A stretch of DNA of 34,894 nt from Candidatus Poribacteria bacterium (GTDB taxonomy: Bacteria > Poribacteria > WGA-4E > GCA-2687025): assembly GCA_016866785.1 (NCBI GenBank), contig VGLH01000031.1:1-34894 (forward strand), read 5' to 3'. Positions 8,707 through 18,117 of the stretch are shown one piece after another. Positions within the stretch are counted from its first letter, which is position 1. Every line of letters starts with the position of its first letter. Under the pieces are notes generated by a model. That model searched no databases. It saw nothing but the letters and a program-made list of their open reading frames with translations, and was not told where the DNA came from. The position numbers and the translations under genes were made by a program.

Positions 8707-9093
8707 TCGGTTTCACCGTAAAGCTCCGTGTTCCTTTGCTGAGTTCCCTGGACGCGGTTGTCAGGTCGCCGTTGCACGCCTGAACCGATCTTTGCGCGTC
8801 GTCGCCCAGTTGGAGGCAATCCGCGTGCCAACTGCGCGCCGTGGTCCGACTCGGGCGCTTACGGCACGATTCCCGACCAGCAGCGGCGCGCCTGTGAGCG
8901 GCATCGTGACTGTCCGCGCCTTGAGCGATTCCTGAGACGTACTGGTGCACTGCGTCTGTCAAGTGTCGGAATTTGGTCACATTGTGTCTCTCTGACCACA
9001 CGAGACACCCGTGCTCGTGCAGCGATCCCCCGCGCTCCGCGCATCGACGGCGAGGAGCGATCCGCGTCTCGCGCCGAGAAGCCGCGCCGTGCC
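8707..9093. other. Intergenic stretch without a supported gene
   Basis: About 390 bases between the coding remnant and the rpsB promoter. Open frames exist on both strands, but all are rich in Arg, Ser and Cys and lack a start with an SD or recognisable homology. Composition is somewhat less GC-rich than the flanking genes. I see no tRNA, repeat or convincing structured RNA here. Confidence 0.5.
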
Positions 9094-9123
9094 TTGATCG
9101 TGTCCGTTTCCGTGTGGTATCCT
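9094..9123 (+). promoter_or_regulatory. Sigma70-like promoter of the rpsB operon
   Basis: TTGATC (9094-9099) and TATCCT (9118-9123) are separated by 18 bases, giving a start of transcription near 9130 and a ~115-base leader before rpsB. It is the best match in the long gap before the ribosomal protein genes and has the same style as the promoter at 25720. Confidence 0.55.
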
Positions 9124-9184
9124 TGCCCTGTTCGTGCGTCCGCGGCAGTGCGCCGCGCGAGTCGACACGAGCGCATCCGCATCC

Positions 9185-9240
9185 CAGCTCCTCAGGAGCT
9201 GAAGAAGGGCCCTCTCAGTGAGGGTCCTGATCGGTAGGAG
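9185..9240 (+). promoter_or_regulatory. Tandem hairpins in the rpsB leader, overlapping SD control region
   Basis: Hairpin 1 is CAGCTCC-TCA-GGAGCTG (9185-9201). Hairpin 2 is AGGGCCCTC-TCAGT-GAGGGTCCT (9206-9228), nine pairs with one G-U. The SD AGGAG of rpsB is at 9236-9240. CTCCT (9188-9192) in hairpin 1 can pair either with AGGAG inside its own hairpin (9194-9198) or with the real SD, so two mutually exclusive folds are possible. In other bacteria rpsB mRNA leaders mediate feedback by S2; that role here is inference. Confidence 0.5.
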
Positions 9241-9246
9241 AACGAC

Positions 9247-10053
9247 TTGCCAGAACTCACGATGAAGGCGCTGCTCGAATCCGGGGTTCATTTCGGTCAC
9301 CGGACCCAGCGTTGGAACCCCAAGATGGCTCCCTACATCTTCGGAGAGCGAGGGGGCATCTACATTCTCGATCTGCAGAAGTCCATGCGCATGATGCGCG
9401 CCGCGTGCGGGTTCCTCAGAGAGACTGCGGCAGCGGGAGGTCGCATTCTGTTCGTCGGGACGAAGAAGCAGGCGAGCGACATCGTCGAAGAGGAAGCGGC
9501 GCGTTGCGGTCAGTACTACGTCAACAAGCGATGGTTGGGCGGCATGTTGACGAACTGGCAGACGATCACCAAGAGCATCGCCCGTTTGGCACAGTTGGAC
9601 GAGATGGACGAGAAGAAGGTCTTCGACGAGCTACCCAAGAAGGAAGTCCTGACTCTCCGTCGCGAGCAGGCGAAGCTCGTCAAGAACCTCGCCGGTATCA
9701 AGGCTATGGGACGGCTGCCCTCCGCGGTCGTGGTCGTTGACACGCGCGTAGAGCGCATCGCCGTGGCAGAGGCGAACAAGCTGGGCATCCCCGTCGTCGC
9801 CGTGGTGGACACGAACTGCGATCCGGATGTCGTCGACTACCCCGTCCCGGGCAACGACGACGCAATTCGCTCGATTCGCCTGATGGTCGCCCTCATGGCG
9901 GACGCTGCCCTCGAGGGTCGCGCGTACCGGTCCGAAGGCGCGCTGGAAGAAGCCGCGCCGAGCTCTGAGGACCAGAAGCCCCAGCCTGACGAGCCGTCCG
10001 ATAGCGGCTCCGCAGACGCGGAAGCCGACGACGGCGAACCCGAACAGGCGTAG
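9247..10053 (+). CDS. rpsB: 30S ribosomal protein S2
   Basis: A 268-residue S2 protein of the small ribosomal subunit, needed for S1 docking. The hallmark [22 protein letters not shown] opening, residues [33 protein letters not shown], and the [21 protein letters not shown] segment are all present. The start is a TTG at 9247 with AGGAG 6 nt upstream; the next ATG at 9262 has no SD and would remove residues found in homologues. The last ~35 residues form a Glu/Asp/Pro-rich tail that is longer than in most S2 proteins. It is the first gene of the translation block and is followed by tsf after 51 bp. Confidence 0.97.
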   Translation: MPELTMKALLESGVHFGHRTQRWNPKMAPYIFGERGGIYILDLQKSMRMMRAACGFLRETAAAGGRILFVGTKKQASDIVEEEAARCGQYYVNKRWLGGMLTNWQTITKSIARLAQLDEMDEKKVFDELPKKEVLTLRREQAKLVKNLAGIKAMGRLPSAVVVVDTRVERIAVAEANKLGIPVVAVVDTNCDPDVVDYPVPGNDDAIRSIRLMVALMADAALEGRAYRSEGALEEAAPSSEDQKPQPDEPSDSGSADAEADDGEPEQA

Positions 10054-10104
10054 AGCGACCCGGGCGACGGCAAGTCGGACGAACGACGAAGGGACAGAGC
10101 GAGC

Positions 10105-10707
10105 ATGGAAATCACGGCAGCGATGGTCAAGGAGCTCAGGGAGGCGACGGGCGCCGGCATCATGGACTGCAAAGTGGCGCTCACTGACTCCAATGGCGAC
10201 ATGGCGCGCGCCAAAGAACTGCTGCGCGAGAAGGGCATGAAGACCTTCGAGAAGAAGCAGTCGCGCAGCGCCAGCGAAGGCGTGGTCGGTTCATACATCC
10301 ACGCTGGAGGCAAGATCGGCGTTCTCGTGGAGGTGAACTGCGAGACGGACTTCGTCGCGCGGACGGAGGCGTTCCAGACGTTCGTCAAGGAAGTCGCGAT
10401 GCAGGTCGCCGCGACGAACCCATCGTACATCTCGCGGGAGGACGTTCCAGAGGACGTGCTGGAGACGGAACGGCGGATTCTGCGCGTTCAAGCGCAGGAG
10501 GAGCGGAAGCCCGAGAACGTCATCGAGAAGATCATAGAGGGCAGGCTTCGGAAGTTCTATGAAGCCAACTGCCTGCTCGAGCAGGCATACATCCGCGACG
10601 AAGACAAGAACATCGAGGCTCTGCTGAAGGAGCTCGTCGCCAAGGTTGGCGAGAACATCGTGATCCGTCGGTTCGCACGCTTCCATGTCGGTCAGAGCGG
10701 TTCGTAG
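10105..10707 (+). CDS. tsf: Elongation factor Ts, short form
   Basis: A 200-residue EF-Ts, the nucleotide exchange factor for EF-Tu. The N-terminal UBA-like part has VKELREATGAGIMDCK, followed by the core GVVGSYIHAGGKIGVLVEVNCETDFVAR, which carries the TDFV motif that contacts EF-Tu, and the end RRFARFHVGQ. The length is that of the compact Thermus/cyanobacterial-type protein with one core subdomain rather than the ~280-residue E. coli form. An AGGGA element lies ~10 nt before the ATG. It sits in the standard position after rpsB, but the next gene is frr rather than pyrH. Confidence 0.96.
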   Translation: MEITAAMVKELREATGAGIMDCKVALTDSNGDMARAKELLREKGMKTFEKKQSRSASEGVVGSYIHAGGKIGVLVEVNCETDFVARTEAFQTFVKEVAMQVAATNPSYISREDVPEDVLETERRILRVQAQEERKPENVIEKIIEGRLRKFYEANCLLEQAYIRDEDKNIEALLKELVAKVGENIVIRRFARFHVGQSGS

Positions 10708-10740
10708 GAACGCTTGGTCAGCGCACGACAGGAGGGCACG

Positions 10741-11298
10741 ATGCCGACACAAGCCCGCAAGGACGCCGAAACGCGGATGAAGAAGGCTGTCGAGGCGACC
10801 CTTCACGAGTTCAACTCCGTGCGAACGGGACGCGCTACACCCGCGCTGCTCGAGTCCGTCACCGTCGAGTACTATGGCGCCAAGACGCCCGTGAGCCAGC
10901 TCGCCACCATCACCGTCCCGGAGGCGCGCTTGCTGGTCGTTCAGCCGTGGGACAAGACGCTGGTGAAGGAAGTGCAGAAGGCGATTGCGGCGTCGAGCCT
11001 CGGTCTGAATCCGTCGAGCGACGGGACGGTAATCAGGATCGTCATCCCGGAACTCACCGCCGAACGCCGCAACGAACTGGCGAAGGTCGTGCGCAAGATC
11101 GCGGAAGACGGTCGGGTTGCGGTTCGCAACATCCGTCGCGACGCGGTCGAGGTCGTCCGCAAGGCGGAGAAGGACAAGCAGGTCTCGGAAGACGAGAGCC
11201 GGCGCGAACAGGCGGAGATTCAGAAGTCCACGGACGAGCACATCGCCCAGGTCGACGATCTCCTGGCGGAGAAGGAGCAAGAGCTCCTCACGATGTAG
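10741..11298 (+). CDS. frr: Ribosome recycling factor
   Basis: A 185-residue RRF, which with EF-G splits ribosomes after termination. The family signatures are clear: EFNSVRTGRATPALLESVTVEYYGAKTP, LLVVQPWDKT, GLNPSSDGTVIRIVIPELTAERRNEL and VAVRNIRRDA. Length is exactly typical. The start at ATG 10741 follows a strong AGGAGGG at 4 nt spacing; an upstream GTG at 10714 in the same frame lacks support. It follows tsf by 33 bp with no uridylate kinase gene between them. A hairpin lies downstream before cdsA. Confidence 0.97.
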   Translation: MPTQARKDAETRMKKAVEATLHEFNSVRTGRATPALLESVTVEYYGAKTPVSQLATITVPEARLLVVQPWDKTLVKEVQKAIAASSLGLNPSSDGTVIRIVIPELTAERRNELAKVVRKIAEDGRVAVRNIRRDAVEVVRKAEKDKQVSEDESRREQAEIQKSTDEHIAQVDDLLAEKEQELLTM

Positions 11299-11331
11299 GC
11301 GGCTGCAGGGCGTCAGAGAGCATGGTCGCGC

Positions 11332-11360
11332 GAAGGGGCGTTCCCAGGAACCGCCCCTTC
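11332..11360 (+). terminator. GC-rich hairpin between frr and cdsA
   Basis: GAAGGGGCG-TTCC (11332-11344) pairs with GGAACCGCCCCTTC (11347-11360) through 13 base pairs with a single bulged base. The predicted helix is very stable but the loop is too tight, so the innermost pairs probably open. The following bases, CTGTCTAG, contain no T-run. It could partly separate translation-factor expression from the lipid genes as an attenuator or mRNA-processing stop. Confidence 0.5.
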
Positions 11361-11380
11361 CTGTCTAGTGAGGACGACAT

Positions 11381-12193
11381 GTGTTGGCGCGAGTGCTGAC
11401 AGCCTTTATCCTCATGCCGACCGTGCTGGCGATCTTGTGGTTCGACCCGCTGGATCGCGGCGTCTTTCTGCTGATCAATCTCACCTCTGCTGGGCTCTCC
11501 GCTGAGTACCTGCACCTGGTTCGGCGCCGCGTTCCCGGGGTGGGGTGGTTCGAGTTCCTCATCATCTGGTCCGCGGCGCTCGTGTGGACGCTCGATCTAG
11601 GCGAGCCCGGGCTCGGGCAATGGCTCGACGTGATCGTCATTGTCGTGGCATTCGCCGCGTTCCTGCCCGTGCTCGTGTCCGGTGACGTGTCTGGCGCGTT
11701 CGCTCGGATCGCTGCCACGACGCTCGGAGCTGTCTACGTCGGGTGGGCATTCGCGCGACACGCCATGGCGCTCTATGATCATGGCGGGGTTGCGTGGCTG
11801 TTCGTTCTTCTGGCGGCGGTCTGGGTCTCGGACTCGGCGGCGTACTTCGTCGGCAGGTCCTTCGGGACGCATCGACTGGCGCCAGCGATCAGTCCGGCAA
11901 AGACCTGGGAGGGAGCTGGAGCCGGCTTGCTGGGAGCGATCGCGGCTGCCGGCATCGTGGGCTGGTTTCTCGTCTCGGATCGGCTGCCGACCGCGCTGGG
12001 CGTTGGGGTCGTGGTGGGCACCATCGGTCCGCTGAGCGACCTGTTCGAATCCGCCCTGAAGCGCGACGCCGATGTCAAAGACTCCGGCAACTGGCTGCCC
12101 GGACACGGCGGATTGCTGGATCGCTTGGACAGCCTGGTCTTCACGGTGCCTGCCGTCTACTACTACCTGTTGGCATCGGGAGCCCTGCTGTAG
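11381..12193 (+). CDS. cdsA: Phosphatidate cytidylyltransferase
   Basis: A 270-residue polytopic membrane enzyme that makes CDP-diacylglycerol from phosphatidic acid and CTP. The C-terminal signature region is well kept: VSDSAAYFVGRSFGTHRL, ISPAKTWEGAGAG, then DLFESALKRDADVKDSGNWLPGHGGLLDRLDS (residues ~218-249), with the conserved Asp residues of the CDP-alcohol site. Start GTG 11381 has TGAGGA 6 nt upstream. Homologous clusters usually have uppS between frr and cdsA; it is absent. It is followed by dxr after 20 bp. Confidence 0.95.
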   Translation: MLARVLTAFILMPTVLAILWFDPLDRGVFLLINLTSAGLSAEYLHLVRRRVPGVGWFEFLIIWSAALVWTLDLGEPGLGQWLDVIVIVVAFAAFLPVLVSGDVSGAFARIAATTLGAVYVGWAFARHAMALYDHGGVAWLFVLLAAVWVSDSAAYFVGRSFGTHRLAPAISPAKTWEGAGAGLLGAIAAAGIVGWFLVSDRLPTALGVGVVVGTIGPLSDLFESALKRDADVKDSGNWLPGHGGLLDRLDSLVFTVPAVYYYLLASGALL

Positions 12194-12213
12194 ATGGGCG
12201 CGGGAGAACACCA

Positions 12214-13383
12214 CTGAGTGCCAAGAGACTGTCGATCCTCGGATCCACGGGATCCATCGGCCGGAGCGCCCTCGACATCGTCAGGGCTCACCCAGACGCG
12301 TTCGAGGTCGTCTCCCTCGCTGCGAATCGGAACGTCGATCTGCTGGAGGAGCAGGTCAGAGAGTTTCGTCCGAAGCTGGTCGCCGTGGCAGATGAACCGG
12401 CGGCACGCCTCCTCCGCGAGAGGCTGCGAGACGGCGACGTCGAGCTGTTCGACGGCGAGGCTGGAATCGTCGAAGCGGCGACCCATGGCGATCCCGACCT
12501 GATGTTGTCGGGCATCGTCGGAGCCGCCGGGCTCGCCCCGACCCTCGCGGCGCTTCGAGCGGGCATCGACATCGCCTTCGTGAACAAGGAAGTGCTCGTT
12601 GTTGCCGGAGAGCTCGTCGTTCGCACGGCTCAAGGGACGGGCGCGCGCATCCTGCCCGTGGACAGCGAGATCAGCGCCGTGTTCCAGTGCCTACAGGGCT
12701 CCCAACGACGGGACGATCTGCATCGCATCTACCTCACGGCTTCCGGCGGACCATTCCGGTCATTGCCTGGGTCGCAGTTTGCGGCGATCACTCCACAGCA
12801 GGCGCTGAACCATCCGAACTGGAGCATGGGCTCCAAGGTGACGATCGACTCGGCGACGCTGATGAACAAGGGGCTGGAGGTTATCGAAGCGCGGTGGCTC
12901 TTCGACCTCCATCTGGATCAGGTCGCTGTCGTCGTGCACCCTCAGAGCATCGTTCACTCCTATGTCGAGTTCGTCGACGGATCGGTGATCGCCCAAATGG
13001 GCGTTCCCGACATGCGAGTGCCGATCCAGTATGCGCTGACGTATCCTCAGCGGATGCCGACCCCAACGCCTCGTCTCGATCTGATGGGCGTTGGCTCGCT
13101 GACGTTCGAGCCCGCAGACGTCGAGCGATTCCCGTGTCTGGGGCTGGCGTACGAGGCAGCGCGTATCGGCGGCTCGATGCCGGCCGTGCTGAGCGGGGCG
13201 GATGAGGTCGCTGTGGACGCGTTTCTGACCGGTCGGATAAGATTCGATGAGATCCCTGCGGTCGTCGAGGCGACGATGGCGGTGCACGAACCGGTGAAGA
13301 GCCCGCCGCTCGAAGCCCTGTTTGCTGTGGATGCATGGGCCCGGGAGGTCGCGGCCGAGATGGTCGCCAAGAGAGCCGCTTAG
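12214..13383 (+). CDS. dxr: 1-deoxy-D-xylulose 5-phosphate reductoisomerase, apparent CTG start
   Basis: A 389-residue enzyme of the MEP isoprenoid pathway that converts DXP to MEP with NADPH. Seen motifs: GSTGSIG (10-16), NKE (124-126), the metal site D150-S-E152, TASGGPF, and HPNWSMGSKVTIDSATLMNK (200-219) with the active-site E222 region. The frame has no ATG, GTG or TTG between the cdsA overlap and the conserved KRLSILGSTG. The only suitable codon is CTG at 12214, which has GGGAG 8 nt upstream and gives the expected MSAKRLSILG N-terminus. A sequencing error in the start codon is an alternative. Confidence 0.93.
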   Translation: MSAKRLSILGSTGSIGRSALDIVRAHPDAFEVVSLAANRNVDLLEEQVREFRPKLVAVADEPAARLLRERLRDGDVELFDGEAGIVEAATHGDPDLMLSGIVGAAGLAPTLAALRAGIDIAFVNKEVLVVAGELVVRTAQGTGARILPVDSEISAVFQCLQGSQRRDDLHRIYLTASGGPFRSLPGSQFAAITPQQALNHPNWSMGSKVTIDSATLMNKGLEVIEARWLFDLHLDQVAVVVHPQSIVHSYVEFVDGSVIAQMGVPDMRVPIQYALTYPQRMPTPTPRLDLMGVGSLTFEPADVERFPCLGLAYEAARIGGSMPAVLSGADEVAVDAFLTGRIRFDEIPAVVEATMAVHEPVKSPPLEALFAVDAWAREVAAEMVAKRAA

Positions 13384-13407
13384 AGCTGGCACGCCGGAGG
13401 AAGTGCG

Positions 13408-15330
13408 ATGTCGCAGAGCCTAGTCAGCATACCCGTCGCCCTGCTGGCGCTGAGCGCGCTCATCTTCATTCATGAGCTCGCCCACTTCCTGGTGGGAAAG
13501 GCGGTCGGGATCCATGCCGAGACCTTCTCCATCGGTTTCGGGCCTCCCCTGGTTCGGTGGCGCTGGGGCAGTACGGAGTATCGCGTCTCGTGGATCCCCG
13601 CCGGTGGCTACGTCAAGTTCCCAGGTGAATACGAAGAGGGCGATGAGCGGCTCAGCGGCGAGTACTACGCGGCGCCGGTCTGGAAGCGCATGTTGGTTGT
13701 CGCTGCCGGGCCCGTCAGCAACCTGATCGTCGGCATCGTCGTCTTCGCGGGCCTTGCCGCCTACGGTCTGCCGGAGCCGGTTCGACCCGTGATCGGCGAG
13801 ATCATCCAGCCGTCGCCGACTCCCGCAACCTACTACGACGACGCGTCCTTCATATCGCCAGCGGCTCGCGCGGGGATTCTGCCACATGACATCGTCCAGA
13901 AGGTGGACGGGAGGCCCGTTCGGACTTGGGACGAGTTCACCCAGGAAGTGATGATCCGCCCCGAGAAGCGCATCACCCTCGAACTGATCCGCGATGGGCG
14001 ATCGACTGAGATCGACGTGACGCCGCGAGCCGTGCTCAGAGGCAAGATGACGATTGGCCAGATCGGCGTTGCGCCGCTTCAGAACGTCGTCATCGTGGAT
14101 GGCGAGCAGCGTCTTCCCGTCGAGAAGGTCGACGGCGCGCCGTTCTATGGGTGGAACCAGTTCCGACAAGCCAACCTCGCGGAGGATGCCACGGGTCCCG
14201 CAGGTGACGCGGTCGGGGCGTCCGAGGCTGCGCCCGCGGAGGGGAAAACGGTTCTCACGCTAGGCGGCGATCCGCGCGACGTGATCGTTCGGTCGCGTCC
14301 CATCGTTGCCCATGTGGACGCCTCCGAAGCGCCCGGAGAGCTGGAAGGCGTGGACCCCGGCGATGCGATTGTCGCTGTGAACGGCGAGCCGACGCCGGGC
14401 TTTCAGCGGCTCCGCGCTGCGCTGCTGATCGCGCCGACCGAGCCCGTCGCCTTGACGGTCGCTGACACCGAAGGAAAGCAGCGGACGGTGACCGTCACTC
14501 CCCGGTTCGATGTGACGGTGGCGGGCGTCGACGCGACAGCCAACGAGTCGTTGCGACCCTTGCGCGCGCGAGACCGCGCCCGTCTGGTGGCGGTGAACGG
14601 CGTTCGACTCGACCTCTACGAGCGTGTCCGCCAGGAACTGGCAAAAGCGGCTGCGGCGGGCGCGCCTGTCACACTCACGTTCGAGCGTGAGCGTCGCGTT
14701 CTACTGTGGCGTCGGTCCGGCTCGTCGACTTTGGACACGCCCGTGCACGCGGACGGTGATCGGTTCGTCATCCCGGGCTTGGCGCTCCAGACGAATTACT
14801 CGTCCTCAGACGGAGCCCTTGACCTTGGCGCGATCACGCTCACGGAGCAGCTCGAGCTCCTCGACGCTCGCACGGAGGCGAAGATCGAGGTCGAATACGC
14901 GACGCCAGGACTCGTGCGGTACGCCCCGGTCGATGCCGTCGGACAGGGGTTCGTCAAAACGGTCGACACGACGCGGCAGATGCTTTCGCTCCTCAAACGC
15001 CTCGTCGTCGGCGAGGTGTCCGTACGCTACATCAGCGGGCCCGTGGGGATCGTCAACATCACCCAGCGCACCATTGAGCGCGGGGGTTGGTCGTGGGACA
15101 CGCTGCTTTCGTTGTTCTATCTCATGGGCTTCATCAGTGTGAACCTGGCGATTGTGAACCTGCTGCCGATCCCCATCGTCGACGGGGGTCAGTTGATGTT
15201 CTTCTCGTTGGAGGGCATCCGTGGCAGGCCGCTCGACCTCAAGTGGCAGGTGGCGATCCAGCAGGTGAGTCTCGTGCTGCTGATCGGCCTCTTCGCCCTG
15301 GTGACGTTGAAGGACCTGGTGTATTGGTAG
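13408..15330 (+). CDS. rseP: Site-2 protease RseP with four PDZ-like modules
   Basis: A 640-residue intramembrane zinc metalloprotease; the usual length is 350-450. HELAH (residues 22-26) in the first membrane helix and [11 protein letters not shown] (584-594) near the C-terminus form the S2P active site, with membrane helices at ~8-28, 95-120, 570-600 and 615-636. Between them, four PDZ-like ligand-loop signatures recur at a spacing of ~75 residues: [13 protein letters not shown] (165), [13 protein letters not shown] (240), [13 protein letters not shown] (323) and [13 protein letters not shown] (395). E. coli RseP has two. GGAGG precedes the ATG. It likely cleaves anti-sigma factors or remnant signal peptides; the substrate is unknown. 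It sits between dxr and ispG, a common order. Confidence 0.94.
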   Translation: MSQSLVSIPVALLALSALIFIHELAHFLVGKAVGIHAETFSIGFGPPLVRWRWGSTEYRVSWIPAGGYVKFPGEYEEGDERLSGEYYAAPVWKRMLVVAAGPVSNLIVGIVVFAGLAAYGLPEPVRPVIGEIIQPSPTPATYYDDASFISPAARAGILPHDIVQKVDGRPVRTWDEFTQEVMIRPEKRITLELIRDGRSTEIDVTPRAVLRGKMTIGQIGVAPLQNVVIVDGEQRLPVEKVDGAPFYGWNQFRQANLAEDATGPAGDAVGASEAAPAEGKTVLTLGGDPRDVIVRSRPIVAHVDASEAPGELEGVDPGDAIVAVNGEPTPGFQRLRAALLIAPTEPVALTVADTEGKQRTVTVTPRFDVTVAGVDATANESLRPLRARDRARLVAVNGVRLDLYERVRQELAKAAAAGAPVTLTFERERRVLLWRRSGSSTLDTPVHADGDRFVIPGLALQTNYSSSDGALDLGAITLTEQLELLDARTEAKIEVEYATPGLVRYAPVDAVGQGFVKTVDTTRQMLSLLKRLVVGEVSVRYISGPVGIVNITQRTIERGGWSWDTLLSLFYLMGFISVNLAIVNLLPIPIVDGGQLMFFSLEGIRGRPLDLKWQVAIQQVSLVLLIGLFALVTLKDLVYW

Positions 15331-15382
15331 TCCAGCCGACACGACGCGAAACGCCCGGACGCGGGGTCGCGTTCGTCTTTCC

Positions 15383-16564
15383 ATGGACTTGATCCCTTCG
15401 CGCCGTCTCACGCGCACGGTCTACGTCGGCGACGTTCCGATAGGGAGCAGCGCCCCCGTCGCCGTGCAGTCGATGATTACGGAAGACACTCGAGACGTCG
15501 ACGCGTGCGTCCGAGGCATCCTGCGCCTCCGTAACGCCGGCTGCGAAATCGTCCGCGTGACCGCTCCCAGCCTTTCGGAAGCCAATGCCGTCTGCGAGAT
15601 CAAGGCACGCCTCGCGCAACAGGGCGTGCGGGTTCCGCTCGTCGCGGACGTTCACCATCAGGGGTCGGCGATAGCGGTCGAGGTGGCGAAGGCAGTCGAC
15701 AAAGTTCGCGTCAACCCCGGTCTGTTCGTCTACCGCAAGCCGCGTCAGCGCACGGAGGACTACTCCCCAGCGGAGGTCCAGGAGGAACTCGACGCAATCG
15801 AGTCCGAGCTCCTGCCGGTGATCCGCGTCTGCAGGGAACGCGGCGTCGCCATGCGTATCGGCGTGAACCACGGGTCGCTGGCAGAGCGTTTGACGGTCAT
15901 GTACGGGGACACGCCGCAAGGCATGGTGGAGTCCGCGCTGGAGTACGTGCGGATCTGCGAGGTGCACGATTACCGCGACCTCGTCATCTCCCTCAAAGCA
16001 TCGCGCGTCTCGACGGTGCTGGCAGCGAACCGTCTCTTGGCGCAGCGGCTCGACGCCGAGAACCTGCCGTACCCGATCCACCTGGGGGTGACCGAAGCCG
16101 GCGACGGCGAGTACGCGCGGGTGAAGTCGTCGATTGGGATCGGCACGCTGCTCGCCGAGGGAATCGGCGACACGATCCGCGTATCGCTTTCGGAGGACCC
16201 GGTAGCCGAGATTCCCGTGTGCTACGGGATTCTGCAGGCATTGGGTCTTCGTAAGACGACCGTGGAATATGTGGCGTGTCCCTCTTGCGGCCGCACGAAG
16301 TTTGACCTACCTACGGTACTGAATGAAGTGCGTCGGGCGACGTCTCATCTCGTCGGGCTCGACATCGCCGTGATGGGCTGCATCGTGAATGGGCCCGGCG
16401 AAATGGCTGATGCCGACTACGGCTATGTCGGCAAGGGCGGCGGCACGATCGCGCTGTATCGCGGACGAGAGATCGTCAAGCAGGCAATCCCGGAGGCGCA
16501 AGGCGTCGAGGAGCTCGTGCGGCTCCTCAAAGCCGACGGCAAGTGGATCGATCCAAAGGGCTGA
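15383..16564 (+). CDS. ispG: 4-hydroxy-3-methylbut-2-enyl diphosphate synthase
   Basis: A 393-residue [4Fe-4S] enzyme of the MEP pathway, converting MEcPP to HMBPP. The TIM-barrel opening [16 protein letters not shown], the KVRVNPG segment and RIGVNHGSL are typical. The cluster ligands are C299, C302 (CPSCGRTKF) and C333 ([10 protein letters not shown]), with the fourth ligand E340. It is the compact bacterial form without the extra plant/Chlamydia domain. The ATG at 15383 has no obvious SD, and translation may depend on upstream coupling. Together with dxr and rseP it forms the isoprenoid section of this run. Confidence 0.96.
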   Translation: MDLIPSRRLTRTVYVGDVPIGSSAPVAVQSMITEDTRDVDACVRGILRLRNAGCEIVRVTAPSLSEANAVCEIKARLAQQGVRVPLVADVHHQGSAIAVEVAKAVDKVRVNPGLFVYRKPRQRTEDYSPAEVQEELDAIESELLPVIRVCRERGVAMRIGVNHGSLAERLTVMYGDTPQGMVESALEYVRICEVHDYRDLVISLKASRVSTVLAANRLLAQRLDAENLPYPIHLGVTEAGDGEYARVKSSIGIGTLLAEGIGDTIRVSLSEDPVAEIPVCYGILQALGLRKTTVEYVACPSCGRTKFDLPTVLNEVRRATSHLVGLDIAVMGCIVNGPGEMADADYGYVGKGGGTIALYRGREIVKQAIPEAQGVEELVRLLKADGKWIDPKG

Positions 16565-16573
16565 GCTCGAAGT

Positions 16574-17071
16574 ATGACACCGTCTGGGAAGGGCGATGGG
16601 GTGCTGAAGCGATTGCTCGCACCGGGTCGCGTCGTGGTCGCGGAGGGCGCGCGTGACAAATGGGAAGCCATTCGTCATCTCGTCGACGTCCTCGTGGACA
16701 CGAGCCAACTGGGAGACATCGAACGCCAGCGTATCCTGAACGCCGTGTTCGAGCGCGAACGGAAGATGAGCACCGGGCTGGAGCGAGGGCTGGCGATCCC
16801 GCACGGAGTCTACGATGGCGTCGCCGAAGAGCTGGGGGTTCTTGGCATCTTCCGTGACGGTGTCGACTTCCAGGCGCACGACGGGCGGCGCAGCGACTTC
16901 GTCATGATGCTCGTCTATCCGCCGGACGCGCGTAAGGAGCATGTCCAGAATCTTTCGGCGATCGTTCGGACGCTATCATCGGAATCGTTGTGCGCGCAGC
17001 TCCGAGTCACCGCCGAGCCGGAGCTCGCGTTCGCCCACCTATCTGCCGCGGACGTGGGAGACGGCGTATGA
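16574..17071 (+). CDS. PTS IIA-like (PtsN/FruA-type) protein
   Basis: A 165-residue phosphotransferase-system EIIA-2 domain. The phosphorylatable histidine is H77 in GLERGLAIPHGVYDGV, and the surrounding KWEAIRHLVDVLVD, ILNAVFERERKMSTGL and VMMLVYPPDARKEHVQNLSAI segments are typical. No EIIB, EIIC, HPr or EI gene is present, so a regulatory PtsN-like role is more likely than sugar import. An alternative start is GTG 16601 with AGGG 7 nt upstream, which gives VLKRLLAPG. Its stop overlaps the next gene's ATG, showing translational coupling to the sugar-phosphate isomerase. Confidence 0.85.
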   Translation: MTPSGKGDGVLKRLLAPGRVVVAEGARDKWEAIRHLVDVLVDTSQLGDIERQRILNAVFERERKMSTGLERGLAIPHGVYDGVAEELGVLGIFRDGVDFQAHDGRRSDFVMMLVYPPDARKEHVQNLSAIVRTLSSESLCAQLRVTAEPELAFAHLSAADVGDGV

Positions 17072-18117
17072 GCCTCGACTCGCTGCGAGTCCTCGACGAG
17101 GGCAAGATGTTCGCCATTCTCGTCTCGCTCAAGGATCATTGGGATCGAGCGCTCGCCATCGGCGACGAAGCGCAACTCCCGGACAGCCTGCGGGGCGCGC
17201 GGAACATCGTCTGGGTCGGGATGGGCGGTTCGGCGATGGGTGGCAGTCTGGTGGAATCAGCGCTGAACTCCGCGCTGAGCGTGCCCCTCACGGTCGTCCG
17301 CGACTACCAGTTGCCTGGTCACGTCTCACGAGACACGCTCGTCGTGGCAGCCAGCTATTCGGGCGACACGGAAGAGACTATCAGCGGACTCAGAGATGCC
17401 ATCCGACGTGAAGCCCGCGTGATCTGCCTGACGAGCGGGGGCGCGCTTGCCGATGCGGCGCGACGCCAAGGGCTCGGGTTCATCACGATCCCCGGCGGCA
17501 TGATGCCGCGCTGCGGTGTTCTATATCTGTTCGGACCCATGGTTCGCGCGCTGTCTCGACTCGAGTACGTCGACGGCGAGGCAGTCGATGCGGCTGTGGA
17601 CGAGGCCGGCAGCGTGATCCGCGACGCCGTGGAAGAGTGCCAACGACCGGAGAGCGTGGCGTACCGTCTGGCGGAAGCGATGCACGGCCGCCTGCCGATC
17701 ATCTACGCGCCCCAGAGCATGGAGGCGGTCGCGCTTCGGTGGCGAGGGCAGATCAACGAGAACGCCAAGTCGTTCGCTCACTGCCATACGATACCGGAGA
17801 TGAACCACAACGAGATCGAGGGGTGGTGCCACCCGTCCGACATCCTAGAACGGGCGCACGTCGTGTTCCTGCGCGACGACCACGAGCCGGACGCAATCCG
17901 GAGACGCATCGACGTGACGCGCGATCTCATTCGTCCGCTCGCGCGGGGCGTGACGGAGGTCCGGGCCCGGGGAGAGTCGTTGATGGCTCGTCTCATGTCC
18001 CACTTGGTCTTCGCCGACTTCACCAGCTACTACCTGGCGCTCCGTAACGGCGTCGATCCGACGCCCGTGGACCGCATCAAAGCATTCAAGCAGGCGCTCG
18101 CGGCCCAAGCTGGGTGA
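17068..18117 (+). CDS. Bifunctional phosphoglucose/phosphomannose isomerase
   Basis: A 349-residue double-SIS-domain isomerase, interconverting glucose-6-P or mannose-6-P with fructose-6-P. The phosphate loop GMGGSAMGG (51-59), SYSGDTEET (96-104), [12 protein letters not shown] (223-234) and [11 protein letters not shown] (243-253) are the hallmarks of the archaeal/actinobacterial PGI/PMI group. The start is ATG 17068 in an ATGA overlap with the PTS IIA-like gene, behind GGGAG. Its stop overlaps the following GTG by 4 bp. The pairing with an EIIA domain hints at sugar-phosphate control of this step; that is inference. Confidence 0.92.
   Translation: MSLDSLRVLDEGKMFAILVSLKDHWDRALAIGDEAQLPDSLRGARNIVWVGMGGSAMGGSLVESALNSALSVPLTVVRDYQLPGHVSRDTLVVAASYSGDTEETISGLRDAIRREARVICLTSGGALADAARRQGLGFITIPGGMMPRCGVLYLFGPMVRALSRLEYVDGEAVDAAVDEAGSVIRDAVEECQRPESVAYRLAEAMHGRLPIIYAPQSMEAVALRWRGQINENAKSFAHCHTIPEMNHNEIEGWCHPSDILERAHVVFLRDDHEPDAIRRRIDVTRDLIRPLARGVTEVRARGESLMARLMSHLVFADFTSYYLALRNGVDPTPVDRIKAFKQALAAQAG

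Noticed and set aside
13384-16564. dxr-rseP-ispG order as novel
   Set aside because: This order is found in several distant phyla and is ordinary.
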